A DNA stretch of 64,000 bases from Branchinecta lynchi (taxonomy: Eukaryota > Arthropoda > Branchiopoda > Anostraca > Branchinectidae). Each line of letters opens with the position of its first letter. The stretch's first letter is position 1. The stretch covers positions 15,433,998 through 15,497,997 of the forward strand of contig JAKZAP010000020.1 in the NCBI GenBank assembly GCA_023053575.1. The letters are read 5' to 3'. Below are positions 1-11,202 of the stretch, one piece after another. A program made the translations under genes and the position numbers. The notes below the pieces were generated by a model. It was given only the letters and a program-made list of their open reading frames with translations. It did no database searches and was not told the DNA's origin.

Positions 1-1082
1 CAATCAAGTTCAGATCTAATAAACTGGTGGCTTCCGATCAGTAAGAGAAGGTAAACAGATTGTTTGGATTAGGTCTTTAAGCTAGTTGGTATTAAAGTTG
101 ATTGATTTAAGTATCAAATACAAAAATAATTCAAAACAGAAAAGAAATGTTTATAAACGATTCTCAGTCAGTTTCGGCTGAAAGAGTTTTATGAAAACGT
201 ATCCATAGATATCCCGTCACAGCTGCTTGAGATCCCAGAAATTAGGATCGTTAGAGGACTTGGAATGAACATCAAATGTACCGTATTCTTCAAAACTGTG
301 CTAACTACATTTTCATAATTTTTGGTCCCAGTTTTGTTTACGCCATCTGCATGAAGAAAGTCGGAACACAGAAAGTTAAAACTAATCTACCTGTTAGATG
401 GTGCTTATGTCGTTATCTAACACTTAGCACAACTAACCAGAATACCAAATCAGCCGTGTTCTTTCCAATGGTATAGTTAAAGTTCCATGGGCACATCAAA
501 CTACCCCAATCTTACTCTGTAACAACCTAGGAACAATGCTTACCCGGTAGCTCAGCAGCTTTTTCGACTGTTTCATCTCTGTGATATTTCAAAGCGTAAT
601 TTTTTGGGCCAGTACAAGCTCAATTTACTAGCTTGGACAAAGATAAAAGTCATGTTTCTTATAACACTTAGTAGATCTTTATTTTATGCATAAATCAGCT
701 TGTCTAATTCAGATTTGAATAGGCTATTTGTTTTTTAATGATTTTCGTAGCTGCTATTTTTTTTTATATACTTATTGCATATTCTGGTACATTTTATAAA
801 GCAAGAATCAAGCTTCACAACACTATTCTACAAAGAAAAACTTTTAATAGGTACTTATAACATGGAAATTCTGATGAAACTCTAGAACAATCAGGTAAAC
901 TGCATCTGCGGCTTGACTTATTGGTGACATCTCAAATATATCCTGTTCTACCAAGCATTGCTGGGAGTTTTTGAATTACCTGCCACGATATCCCAGCTCC
1001 TAAGATTTGGATCGCCGAAATGCCAGAGAGGTAAAGACAAGGGATAACAAGAAAACGGCCGATTTTCGTAGCGCCTTCTAAA
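1..1082. other. AT-rich sequence, no feature recognised
   Basis: I see no gene, known repeat family or internal repetition here. The short open frame at 276-476 has no recognisable motif and is what chance would give. Confidence 0.5.
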
Positions 1083-1387
1083 CCCGATGAAAAGTTTATC
1101 TCAAAATATTACTATGAAGTTATACGAAAAAGTAGCATGCAGCACTAACTGATGCTACTACATGCTTCTACTTCAAGGCTACCGTGTTACTGCATACTAC
1201 TATGTGCTACTATTGGCAAGACTGGATGCTACTATGGCAAGACAGGATGCTACTGGATACTACTACTTAAGACTGGACAAGTCTGAGGCACATTAAATGA
1301 TAGTATTCTTTGCTATTACATAGTATTACATGCAACTTTTTCGTACTACTACCATACTACTACGCAGGCTACAAATTTTTCATCGGG
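1083..1387 (+). mobile_element. MITE family D, uninterrupted copy
   Basis: A 305-bp element with terminal inverted repeats: it starts CCCGATGAAAAGTTT and ends AAATTTTTCATCGGG. The body is rich in CTACTA-type motifs. A second copy lies at 35,975-39,225, split by a hAT-like insertion, and a partial inverted copy at 34,530-34,608. It has no coding capacity, so it is a non-autonomous DNA element. This copy serves as the empty-site reference for the 36.1-kb insertion. Confidence 0.8.
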
Positions 1388-2149
1388 AAGGAAGTCGGAA
1401 ATGTTTATTTGTGAAGCATTTGATACAAAATAAAGCATTATAAGTGTCCATTGTGCTTTAACTCAGTTTTCAAAAATGTTTCAGTTAGCACAGATTTGAA
1501 GAACATGGTACAAATAGGGATAGGGAAAGTATTTCATTTCACTACTTACAATGTTATCATCTTAAGGGCATAGAAGAAATGACCCGAGGCGTGCCCATAC
1601 AGAGCCTTGGAAAAACGATGAAGAAAAATACAAGACTAAACTAAACAACACTAGATGGTACTCTAATTTGAGTGGCTCTAGTCTAGAGAAGAAACAAACT
1701 GGGGACGACGTAAAAATAAAAATAAAAACACTCACCCAGAATAAGGAGTGCTGCAAGTATCAAGCAAAACATCCGTGCCTCCATTCTCCTTCATGGCATT
1801 CCAACTGGAATAAATATCCTTTCCCAACTCTACGGTCGTCCAGATGAATGATACTATTCCCGCCTGAAAAAAAATATTGGAGAATTAATACAAATTTATC
1901 TCAGAAGCTCTGTTCCCACGTTTGTTGACATTTTCAGATCGCAATAATTTTGAATTAACTGAATGAAGGAAATTTAATTACGGGATAGGAAATAATGCAG
2001 AACAAAGAAAAAGAAGAAAAATAGTAGATGGCGAAAGAAATAGAAAACCGTGATTTTCGGGGTTTTTATCTCTCTAAGATGATGTGCGAGGAATAAGTAT
2101 AAATTCGGATATTTCGGTTGCACTTCCGGCAAACCGTCCTCAGCGAAAA
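1388..2149. other. No gene; one short dispersed motif
   Basis: No supported gene. The segment 2,052-2,095 (GATTTTCGGGGTTTTT, then GATGATGTGCGAGG) recurs at 10,165-10,226 with a longer spacer, so it belongs to an uncharacterised dispersed repeat. Confidence 0.4.
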
Positions 2150-2715
2150 CAAGACCAAAGATTTCGGTGGGACCCCAAAAAGTCAATAATTGACCCAGAC
2201 GATTGGGACTTGTCTTCGCCAGATCCAGTCTTCGCCAGACACCTTGAACATGTTTACTAAAACAGATTAATGTCATATAGCTAATCATCTGAGAAAACCA
2301 AGTTCAGATACGGAATCAGTATGTGTGTTTACACCCATAAGTCATATCTGTTTTGACGAAAACTTCCTGCTACTTCTGCCAATTTCCCGGTTTCGGCCGA
2401 ATTCTGGAACTACTTGTCCGGCGAAAAAGGAAAGCTCAAAAACGAACTCAGCGTATCTTCTTTCCCCAGTACTGAACATCGAATCAACTTCAAATACAAA
2501 TTTAACTTATAACAAATTTTCCGGCTCCAGCCGGATTCCGGTCGAACTATATTCCCGGGTAATAAAGGATTGTCATACAAGGATTCAGCATCTCTTCTTA
2601 CCCCGAAATCGGATATCTCATCAACTACAAATACAACTTTTGGCCGGAAACTTTTGGCCGGACGGCGGGCGAACTATTTGTCCGGGTAGAAAATTGTTTT
2701 CAAAAGTAAATTAAA
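2150..2715 (+). mobile_element. Family A element, 3'-truncated
   Basis: Starts with the family head AACAAGACCAAAG and runs into degenerate copies of the roughly 137-bp sub-repeat (conserved core TTCCGG...CGAACTA...TTGTCCGG). The 3' hairpin end is missing. The 129-codon frame at 2,325-2,714 is just the sub-repeats read through; its residues track the repeat period. Confidence 0.75.
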
Positions 2716-3139
2716 AGTAACAGCTTTAACCGCGAGCTGTCGTATGTTTCCATTGTATTGAAAACGAACGTGAAACCACGAAATAATTTTCTTCAGTTGA
2801 ACTGTTCGCAAATGCCCAGATCTGAGAGTAGATTTTACTACTTAAAACACGCATGACATCATTTTACACATTGGCTGTTCGAAGTGCTTTCGAGGTGCGG
2901 GCTTTTGCGAAGTGCTTTCGAAGTGGGGTGACGACCTCAAAACGTACGACTGGCGACTGGTCATCAAATGCCCGGCGATTATACCGATTAGAAACAAAGG
3001 CAACACCATAGGTTCAAGAAATAGACATTTTTAAAAGGCCAAAAGAATGAATAGAATAATAAAAACAAATATAATAGGAATTCCAGCATGTCCTTCATTT
3101 CAACTTTACTAGACAAATAGATATTACCGTGGACGTATG
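2716..3139. other. No feature recognised
   Basis: No gene seen. A small direct repeat of GAAGTGCTTTCGA lies at about 2,880-2,930. Confidence 0.4.
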
Positions 3140-3780
3140 TGTTGAAGAGAAAATTAAACTGAGCGCCGCAGGCTAAATTTTGTAATCAGAGCAGAACTGA
3201 CCGACTTCCCATACAAAATCTAGGTTTTAAAGTGGCTTCGACTCCAAAATCTCCAGCTTAAAACCCCACCTAAATGACGCACCCTGCAACTAAATACATA
3301 ATAGGGTAGGCCACTAATGAATGGCTCAATCCGCCTTTTTCTGGCAAACTTCAACTATATCTCCCTTATAAATTCTTCTTTTAAGGTGGGTCAGATCCCA
3401 AGCAGCAGCTTCTAAGGTACGTACTCGAAACAAAATTAAACTGAGCTCCGAAGGCGTAATTTTTTAAAACCTACTTTTTACGGGCAAAGTCTAACTACTT
3501 CCCATATAAATTCTAGCTTTTATTGTTGACTAGACCCCAAAATCTCCAGCTTCAAACTACAATAAAACGACACTAAATAGAAAACAAGCTAATACGAAAG
3601 GGGCCGCCGGCTAAATTTTTTAAATCCACCCTTTCAACTACTCCCAGCAATAATTCTAGCTTTAAGAGTGTCTCAAATCTTAGGTCTAAAACCTCAGTGA
3701 CGCGCCCTCCCACTAGATATCGAATAGGTTTCTTTCAAAGACACAACAGGTGAGATTTTAGGTACAAAAAAGGAATGGCT
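3140..3780. repeat. Degenerate tandem repeat (GCCGCAGGCTAAATTTT units)
   Basis: Three or more diverged units begin near 3,149, 3,429 and 3,590. Each runs AAACTGAGC-GCCGCAGGCTAAATTTT, then CTTCCCATA-AAA-TCTAGCTTTTA, CCAAAATCTCCAGCTT and TGACGC. A related stretch lies inside the hAT-like element at about 57,825-58,060. Origin unknown. Confidence 0.6.
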
Positions 3781-4234
3781 GTCTATGATATCTCAGATCT
3801 GTCCGTGGTACGGACAACTCCCAAACAAAGTGGGATGTTTTGCCGGAAGTTCGCACGTGGCAGTGCTTCCGCGCGGCTCCTTCCGAAAAAGGTAGTGGCC
3901 ACCGAGAACAAAAGAAGATACAAAGTAAATATGTTTTGAATATGCAGTAACAAAAATCATCACGCCCGTCACTGCTTACAAAGCCGGTTTATGTTAAAAC
4001 CTTACTCTGCAAGACATTAAAAAAAAAACTATTTTATGCTAGAAGAAGAAGAGTTTTTGCATAAAGCCAGATAGGTTTCTTTTGAAACTTTGCGCCGCAG
4101 GAAATTTGAATATCAGCACATATTCTGCTACAATACATTATACATTTTGGTACAAAACCAGTTGTGTTCAAATCCTGTGCATCGGAGAGAAAATAACGAT
4201 TTGGTAGCTGGAAACATGCGACTATATTGTTCTA
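3781..4234. other. No gene recognised
   Basis: Holds a further weak match to the preceding unit (GCGCCGCAGGAAATTTG near 4,091). Otherwise I see nothing. Confidence 0.35.
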
Positions 4235-4600
4235 ACAAGCTCACAACTTACGACTGTCTATCAAGATACGCCTACAAAATCTCTACTTCAACATGAGAAG
4301 AAACGGGTTGTTTGCAGGCAAAATTCAGGATTTGATGCCATTCTGGCACGATCAAGCATACGACTGTCGTTCTGACGAACTCAGAACACACAACTGTGAA
4401 TTTGACAGCTTAATACATACGACTCTTCGCAGCCATGTGACTAGAAAATTTCGTTTGCAGGAGAAATTAGCGTTCGGTAACTGCCTTTATGTTATTCTTG
4501 CTTCTGGCAACCTCAAACATACGACAGTCATACAGACAAGCTCAAAACATACGACTGAGAGCACAATTTTCTCAGCCATGGGGGTTGAATAACCTGCCAC
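4235..4600 (+). repeat. Short-motif array (AAACATACGACTG)
   Basis: At least six variants of a motif like AAGCTCAAAACATACGACTG occur at irregular spacing (near 4,240, 4,357, 4,386, 4,412, 4,513 and 4,534). Isolated relatives appear near 2,735, 2,932 and 10,545. The overlapping frame 4,293-4,592 owes its openness to this array, and I do not call it coding. Confidence 0.5.
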
Positions 4601-4750
4601 GCCCTACCTTCGATCCGACCCTGATTTACATCTTCTAACTGAATCCTACTTATCTTCACATGGAACTAGAAGCCACTGATAAAACATTTCCAGTTTGGTG
4701 ACTTTAGTGGGGTTCTAGGCGGAATGGGCGAAACTTTTGTTTCTTCCAAT

Positions 4751-4794
4751 ACAGCCTGACGAGGACCCTTGGCAATAAGGACCGAAACATCGCT
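4751..4794 (+). ncRNA. Degenerate hammerhead-ribozyme-like core
   Basis: Reads ACAGC-CTGACGAG, a stem II with CCTT pairing to AAGG, CC-GAAA, CATC, then GCTG pairing back to CAGC. The catalytic core letters are preserved, but the outer stem I and the element ends are lost. See the full copies at 27.4 and 60.3 kb. Confidence 0.45.
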
Positions 4795-4824
4795 GAAGAA
4801 AATCCTGGCTGACGTTTCGATTTA

Positions 4825-5210
4825 TTTTTGGGATCCAAAACGTAAGTGGAGGGATACCTATGATATCGCAAAACGTTGTCCGTCTGTCCGCCAGTCTGTG
4901 CGCACTATTACTCTCGAAGGGAATGAGATATTTTGATGAAACTTGGTGTGAGGGTTCTTTGGGTCAAGAGTAAGGTCGAGATTGTAGATGGATTCTAGGG
5001 GTGGGGGATCAAATTAAGGAGCAAACAAAATATTTGTAAACAGCTAATGAGATATTTGATTAATAGGTAAGAAGACATGCTGAACACGAATATGTAAACC
5101 GTTTTCTCGGTGGACAAGTAGTTCACCCGGAATCTGGCCATAACCCGAAATTTTTTTTAAATGCAAAAGTTGTATTTGTAGTTGATTAGACGTTAATTTA
5201 GGGTAAGAAG
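4825..5210 (-). mobile_element. Family A element, 3' half
   Basis: On the plus strand it opens with the family terminal block (TTTTTGGGATCC, then ACGTAAGTGGAGGGATACC), the GTCYGTCC stretch and AACTCTCGAAGGGAATGAG, then one to two sub-repeats. It is cut at 5,210 by a hAT-like end. The family head reappears at 5,735-6,131. Confidence 0.75.
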
Positions 5211-5734
5211 CAGGGGCGTCCCGAGGGGGGGGGGGCTGCTCCCCCCCCCCCTACGTTTTGGGCATTCGGTCAAATTTTGCCGAAGGTGAAAATTCGGTCA
5301 AAATGGGCATCGCGGTTGTATCTTTTGTACCCACATCTACAAATTAGGCGATTTAACATGTTTATTGGTTCCCATTCTTTATCGAATTTGGTAGTTAATC
5401 CAATTTGTGTTCAGTCCGAGCCGATTTCACCGCAGTCGGTACGTCCCTACGTAAATTCGATGATTTAACATATTTATTTGGTCTCAATCGTTAGCGAATT
5501 CGGTTGTTCACCGGACTTTTCTCAAGTCCGTAGCTGTTGTATCGCATTCGGTCAATCCATTTCATAATTCGGTGATTAATCAGATTCATTTGGTTCTAAT
5601 TCATTACCGAATTCGGTAATTCAGCTGATTTTTGTTTGGTCCGCATCTTTTACCAGACTTACCACATTCTGTTGTTTTAGGTGGTTCTCCCAAGAGTTTT
5701 ATTCCATTCCCAAATTCGGTCGTTATACCGCTCC
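5211..5734 (+). mobile_element. hAT-like left end with short-period repeat body
   Basis: Starts CAGGGGCGTCCCGA inside a family A sub-repeat, then a G-run and C-run that can pair, then many degenerate units around AATTCGGTNATT spaced about 25-60 bp. The start matches the hAT-like element at 36,153. No right end (GACGCCCCTG) is visible, so the copy is truncated. Confidence 0.55.
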
Positions 5735-5836
5735 CGATCTGCTCCTTAGTTGGTGTTTCAAACCCCACCATAAGCCTTGATCTGTTTCAAAATTTTAAGA
5801 ATACAAATATTTAACTGTCTGGATCAGATATTAAAT

Positions 5837-6089
5837 TAAATACTCTTTGAGCCCAAGCTGACTTTGAAACATTTATTCAAACAATGTTTACAACGGATAT
5901 ACGTCAGCTACGATTCTTCATCCGCGATATTTCGACCCTTCTTGGCAAGGGTCCTCGTCAGGTTTGTTTCCTTCCCCGACGTTGACCCAGAGGATTGACA
6001 GCGTGACGAGGACCCTTGCCAAGAAGGGCCGAAATATCGCTGATGAAGAATCGTAGCTGACGTATATCTGTTGTAAACAATGTTTGAAT
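5837..6089. mobile_element. Palindromic hammerhead element, copy 1
   Basis: A 253-bp insertion in family A flanked by an 11-bp target duplication, AGATATTAAAT (5,826-5,836 and 6,090-6,100). The left arm is inverted and the right arm direct; each carries a ribozyme-like unit, and they meet near 5,960-5,990. The outer ends are the family ends (TTGAGCCCAAGCTGACTTTG on the left, TTTGAAT on the right). No coding capacity. The inverted 5'-truncated arrangement plus duplication length suggests a Penelope-like or retrozyme-like retroelement; that is inference. Confidence 0.75.
5993..6052 (+). ncRNA. Hammerhead-ribozyme-like motif, mutated
   Basis: Stem I GATT/AATC and CAGC/GCTG, stem II CCCTT/AAGGG with GG/CC, GAAA and TATC are present. 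The invariant C of CTGACGA is G, so I expect no self-cleavage. The opposite arm (5,924-5,960, minus) has CTGACGA but lacks the upstream stem I strand. Confidence 0.55.
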
Positions 6090-6379
6090 AGATATTAAAT
6101 TTTTGGGATCCCATCGAAACCTTTGGTCTTGTTTGTATATGATTCACATTAAGCTTAGGCTGAAGGGGTTATTATGCTAGAAGGAATTGCGACAGCCCAC
6201 AGAAAGGCTTGGATGCCGGGGGCATTTGCTAGTTTTCATCTCAAAATCCAGATTCTCCGCTTTCAAAGAATATCATGCACTTCCCTGGCGGCAAGATTCA
6301 AACGTCCTTCACATGCTCCCGCATTAGCAATGGAAATGTTCGTTGTCTCAATCGAAATATTCAGCGGAGGACAAGTTAA

Positions 6380-6950
6380 CAGAAAGCCAGAGGAAAACAG
6401 GGAGGGCATGGAAACTCCTAAAGGTTACATCCAAGAAGAGAAAGCTAGTGGGAGTTGTAACAAAGGAGGAATATTGAGGAAGTGGTTAGAAGACAGAAGC
6501 TATCGTGTATAAGGCTGTTCACTAAGCTATTTTTATGTCGGTTTATGTCGTTGGATCCAAGTAAGGGCAAACTGCCTTCCAATTCAGAGCAGGCAGAAGG
6601 TTTTTGAGAGAGGTAGTGTGGTTCCTGATGGGAGGTATGCTTGCCTACTTTGTGAGAAGGAGGAAGAAAATTTGGACCATTTCCTCCGTAGATGCCCGAA
6701 ACTTTCTGATTTAAGGAAAATTTATCTAGAGGGTGTGATTTTATCACTTCCTGAAATTTTGAGCAATAGTAACCCTACCGTTATTACTCGAGTGGGCGTG
6801 TACATGGATAAATCTTTAGAATTAAGAAGGAGTCTGATTGTTTAAATTATATTTTTGTTTTTGTTTCTTTGTGTATATGGCCCGTGGGCTTTTGAAATAC
6901 ACTAATCTATTTATATATCTATCTATCTATCTATAACTATGGTGAATTCT
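6380..6950 (+). pseudogene. LINE ORF2 3' end, degenerate, with 3' UTR and tail
   Basis: The frame at 6,618-6,845 encodes the carboxy end of a non-LTR retrotransposon ORF2, with a C-x2-C-x8-H-x4-C zinc-knuckle-like motif (CLLCEKEEENLDHFLRRC) after a conserved RANCLPIQSR-type stretch seen in the upstream frame. Frameshifts and stops break the region near 6,510-6,600. Downstream lies TATGGCCCGTGGGCTTTTG and a (TATC)n tail at about 6,910-6,943. The LINE at 19,119-19,980 has the same motif spacing and 3' block. Reverse-transcriptase and endonuclease parts are missing, as in 5'-truncated LINE copies. A dead copy. Confidence 0.75.
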
Positions 6951-7560
6951 GGTTTGTCTCACAAGCGCGGTACTTTGAGATGAATTTTTGTTTCGGGAAA
7001 CTCGCGTCACTATGGGGGAACCTGCGTGAGTTTAACCGAATAGGCCTGAGATCTGACAGTCTAGTAACACTTCAGTTATTTATTTCAACCTGATAAAAAG
7101 GCGTTACTTCATTGGTCCGCCATCCACAGATAATTGATTTGTTGAATGAACTTCTTCTTTCAGATTCGTGGTACCTCTATGGGCGTGTCCCTCTCTACTT
7201 GAAATATTCAGCAACTACAAAGGCAAGCGATTGCCGAAAATAATACATATAACAAAAAAGATCGACTCGCTACAGAGGAGTTACTTCGTCCAATTTTCCA
7301 AGCTTAGCGTCCATAATACATGGCATTGCACACGTGTTGAATTCAAATCTCCGTGTCTTGGTGAATTTGGGGTTGTCTCGCAAGCAGTGCACATTCTGAA
7401 AATTATTACCAGATCCCCGGGCGAAAAAAATACAAAATCCCTTAAGCCGCGTTCACAGGCCCGCCTAGTCAAGCAGAGATGCCTAGGCACGTGCCTAAGC
7501 TAAGCCGGGCATCGACTTCTAGAGCCTGGAACTCCGTGCTTGGCCCAAAATCTGTGCCTA
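6951..7560. other. No gene recognised
   Basis: No supported coding or repeat feature. Copies of a GCCTAGGCA-like motif flank the MITE at 7,561 on both sides (near 7,470 and 7,785), so the MITE may sit inside an older element. Confidence 0.35.
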
Positions 7561-7711
7561 CACTGTAAAAAGTTTCTCCGAATAAGGATGCAGTATTTGC
7601 TACTGGGATTAATCTTATCTCTATTGGGATAAAATTAATCCGAATTATAAATAATCGTATATCAATAAAGACAAGATTAATCCCAGTAGCAAATACTGCA
7701 AGCTTTTTGTG
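7561..7711 (+). mobile_element. MITE family E, copy 1
   Basis: About 151 bp. Begins CACTGTAAAAAG and ends CTTTTTGTG, with long internal inverted arms (GCAGTATTTGCTACTGGGAT and its complement) that make nearly the whole element a hairpin. CCTA flanks both sides (7,557-7,560 and 7,715-7,718). The CACT start hints at a CACTA-like origin, not certain. An inverted truncated copy is at 61,691-61,808. Confidence 0.7.
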
Positions 7712-7879
7712 TAGCCTATAGTGTAGGCATGGATGTGGACGCCGAACGGTGATGCTAGGCAAGTGCCCCGGCATCTGTATTTGGCTAGGCATGCTTGGGA
7801 ACATGGCTTTAGACGAGTCAAAATAGTTCAGTGTATTCAAACATCAGATGTAAAAGTAACATGACTCTCCAGTTAAACT
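7712..7879. other. No feature recognised
   Basis: Short spacer; nothing seen beyond the GCTAGGCA-like motifs noted for 6,951-7,560. Confidence 0.3.
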
Positions 7880-8110
7880 TTAAAGGACTCGTCCTACCTC
7901 TAATTGCAATGCAACCTACTTCCGTAACCGCTCTGTCTGTTATTAAACTACGGAGTCTCTAATATAATACGGTATATTCCAACCCCTCACGGATTATGAC
8001 ACCTCACTGATTTTCACACTAGCCTTGTTTCGCTGTTTTTGATATGTGCTCTCGACATTGTTTGCGGGAAGCTCACTTGTCACAAGGCTTAAGACAGCCA
8101 AAGCCTTGAG
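7880..8110 (-). mobile_element. Family C element, truncated
   Basis: Starts with TTAA-AGGACTCGTCCTACC and follows the inverted sequence of the C copy at 8,118 for about 230 bp with heavy divergence. Confidence 0.55.
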
Positions 8111-8117
8111 CAAGTTG

Positions 8118-8497
8118 TTAAAGGACCCCTCGCACCATTTGGTCTTCAACTTACAGTATTTTAAAATATTTGAATACTTTAAGACTAGGCTGCTCTTTCA
8201 ACATATAACCCAGGGTTTTAGCTGCTTTAAGCCTTTCCCGAGACACGTTGACTTATAGCAAAAACAGGGAAGCATTTACATAACCGGTTTTTCTGATGGA
8301 AAAACTTCTCACAGACAACCCGTCGACAGCGTAATTCACATCGAAGGTAGCAAAGCACGGCAATAGACAAACTCAGCGTGGTTTTGTTAGAGGGTATGGA
8401 ATGTACTGTACGAAATTAGAGTCGCTGGGTTTAGAAATATATCGAGTGATTATGGAAGTAGGTTGTGTTAGTATTATAGGTAAGACGGGTCCTTTAA
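8118..8497 (+). mobile_element. Family C element (TTAA-flanked MITE)
   Basis: 380 bp including TTAA at both ends: TTAA-AGGACCCCTCG on the left and GACGGGTCCT-TTAA on the right, so the terminal repeat is AGGACCC. Copies at 10,824-11,202 and 13,731-14,076 are also bounded by TTAA. TTAA target choice is typical of piggyBac-type transposases. No ORF of its own; 8,046-8,258 is a shadow frame. Confidence 0.8.
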
Positions 8498-9351
8498 AAG
8501 CTGAACCATTTTACAGTGTTTAATTATTCTATAATATTGGATAAATTTTTAGTGCCATCTCACATCATCTAAGAAGAAATTGCTTGCTTCGAAAAGGATC
8601 TGATCCTATTTGCGGGATAGCGAAAAATTGTTAAGACATAAGACAGACAAAAAAATGGAAGAAAGAAAGAAAAAAACGGCACGGTTCAGCACGCATGCCG
8701 ACATCTCGAGCGCGCTTCATATCCCTATTTTGTCAAGTTGACCGGAGCCGCGATACAGCCGGACACTCTACTATAGACAATAGCAATGAACAACACAATG
8801 AAGTTCAAGGTAAAATATTAACACTAGATGGCCAAAGTGTACATTAACATCGACAATCCGATCGCCTACTGATACATGCTAAGGGTACAGTGGCCGCTGA
8901 AAGAAGAGGCGGAGCGGCTGAATCTACCAAAACTGGGAGTGTGTGACGCCTCGGAAATGTTCCTAAGAATTATGCACACGAGGATTATTTCTCTCTCTCT
9001 GAAAATTATTCAACCTGGGCCACGGAGGGGAACAGTAGGAAATAAACCAACAAAATGAAAGCTCGACGACAGTTCCGTGAAGTACGGTCTGCGGGTAATC
9101 ATACACAAAGGATCTTCGAGATCGACTATGAAAATTTTCCATCCTCACCGAATCAGGAGAACAGAAAAATCTTTTATAGATACCGAACTGAGAGCAAGCC
9201 AAACCCAAATCGTCCACAAGCCAAATAGGTGGTACATGCCAATCCAATCAAGATGAAAACTACCCGCTTTCGGTGTAGTCCCCAGGCAAGAGTTCTACGA
9301 AGCTTTCTAAAATGCATTATCATATGTTACTATAATCTATAATGTACTATA
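8498..9351. other. No gene recognised
   Basis: I see no coding region or known repeat. Frames at 8,876-9,058 and 8,963-9,247 overlap on opposite strands and have no motif. Confidence 0.4.
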
Positions 9352-9690
9352 ATGACCTGTTATTATAATCATTGTAAATTTTTTATGTACCTTCCTCGTT
9401 CCTGTCGCAACCACAAATTAGTTCAGAACTTCGGCGTCCAAGATGTGATCGCTCACTCGAGAAAACGTCGGCGTCAGTACTATCTACATCTCGTCATCCT
9501 GGTCTTCGAGTACATGATGTTTTTCATGAATTTTTCAGGCCCAGTTAGTAATTATGTCTAAATTTGTGTGTGTTAAAACTGTTATTTATCTTGTGTTATT
9601 TCGCGTTATTCCCTTTACTCCGCTACCACATTCTGTATTTGGCGGGTTATAAATATAAATAAATTAATAAATATTCATCCGTCTAGCCTG
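9352..9690 (+). repeat. Possible LINE 3' end
   Basis: Ends with GGCGGGTTATAAATATAAAT followed by A/T-rich short repeats, the look of a non-LTR 3' UTR and tail. No protein motif supports it. Confidence 0.25.
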
Positions 9691-10823
9691 AGGTCCAAAC
9701 TTTTCAAGAAAACCACAGAAGCTCGAATCCTTATCATCTTCTGGCACTGAACAGAGATTGGTGGAGTGGCAGAAAAAGAAAACAGAACCAAATTCCGATC
9801 CTGAAATTCTTCTAAACGCATTGCGTTTTCCATTCATAGACGGCATATGTATCTTACCATGCGAATTCTTGATTATATTTCATTCTTTACTTAGAACTTT
9901 GGTTGACGACACCGCATGCTAGGCGATGAATTCTTGATAGCGTGGTAGCCGGACGAACAGAATATTCTATCGGTGATTTTTTATTAAGGGTAAAGTAGGT
10001 GTTGTAAGAACACCTACGCTATCTATAACCAGACATCAGGACGCGCAGTCCGTTTATTAATTTTTATATCAATCGTCCTTAAAAATTAGAACTAGAAACA
10101 AGTGTAGAAGTAGGCATACCCCTTTGTAGATAATGTTAATATCAGATAAAAACAGAAAAAAACGAGATTTTCGGGGTTTTTTCTTGATCAGCTAGTTAAA
10201 CCCTCCAAGATGATGTGCGAGGCATTAATACAATTTAATACAATCAGCGAAAGAAACAAAACTAAATCATAAAATCCACCACAATCACAACAGAAAAACG
10301 ATGCAGGACCAACCGACAATAAGACCACATGTAACTAACCAGAAGAAAGCGCAGAAGCTTTCGCCCAGAAAACGGCCCACTCCAAAAATCCATAATATGT
10401 TTGACCACTTTGAATAAAACCTTCCACAGAACTGTTCACTCACTGCTAACAAGATTCATGCGCGACTCGCGAAATAGCCTCTTTGCTCTGTATGCCCCGA
10501 GGGTGTTTTACGGCTTTGTCATTTATTCAGCGCCTCGCGAACTCGTATAGTCGTATGTTTGCAATACTTTGCAACACTGGCTGCATGTCTAGTTGGTCGT
10601 GTATTAGTGGAAGGGACATTTGAAGTAACTGGTAGGACAACGGGAACATGAAGTAGGGCTTGAGGGGTCTTAAAAATGCGGCATCCTCTTCAAGAAATCT
10701 GTCGTGCACTGGGTTTATGCGGAACTCTCCGGTATCTCTGTTTAGAGCAAGGACCCTTATGTACCGCGGTACTTGCGTCTTATCATTTACTGACGCGATC
10801 TAGAAGCAAACTTATCTGAGAGC
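9691..10823. other. No gene recognised
   Basis: Contains the dispersed motif pair at 10,165-10,226 shared with 2,052-2,095. Nothing else can be supported. Confidence 0.4.
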
Positions 10824-11202
10824 TTAAAGTACCCCTCGCACTATTTACTCTTCAACTTACAGTATTTTAAAATAGTTGAATACTTTAAAACTAGGCTGTG
10901 CTTTCAACAAATAATCCACGGTTTTGGCTGTTTTAAGCCTTTTCCTAGACTCGTTGACTTGTAGCGAAAACCGGGAAACAATTTACATAACCGGTTTTTC
11001 TGATGGAAAAACTTTTGGCAGACAGCCATCGACAGCGTGATACACATCGAAGATAACACAACACGGCAAGTGAGAAAATCAGCGTGGTTTTGTTAGAGGG
11101 GTTAGAATGTACCGTACGAAATTTGGTTCTCCGGGTTTAGAAATATATGGAGTGATTGTGAAAATAGGTTGCACTAGTATTTCAGGTAAGACAGGTCCTT
11201 TA
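10824..11202 (+). mobile_element. Family C element, copy 2
   Basis: Bounded by TTAA at both ends (10,824-10,827 and 11,199-11,202), colinear with the copy at 8,118-8,497 and clearly similar throughout. Confidence 0.8.

Larger units (their letters stand above)
5735..6131 (-). mobile_element. Family A head region, interrupted
   Basis: Plus-strand text ATAAGCCTTGATCTGTTTC followed by TGGATCAGATATTAAAT matches the end of the A copy at 31,690-31,806. It resumes at 6,090 with TTTTTGGGATCCCATCG and ends GGTCTTGTT. The interruption is the palindromic element at 5,837-6,089. Confidence 0.75.
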
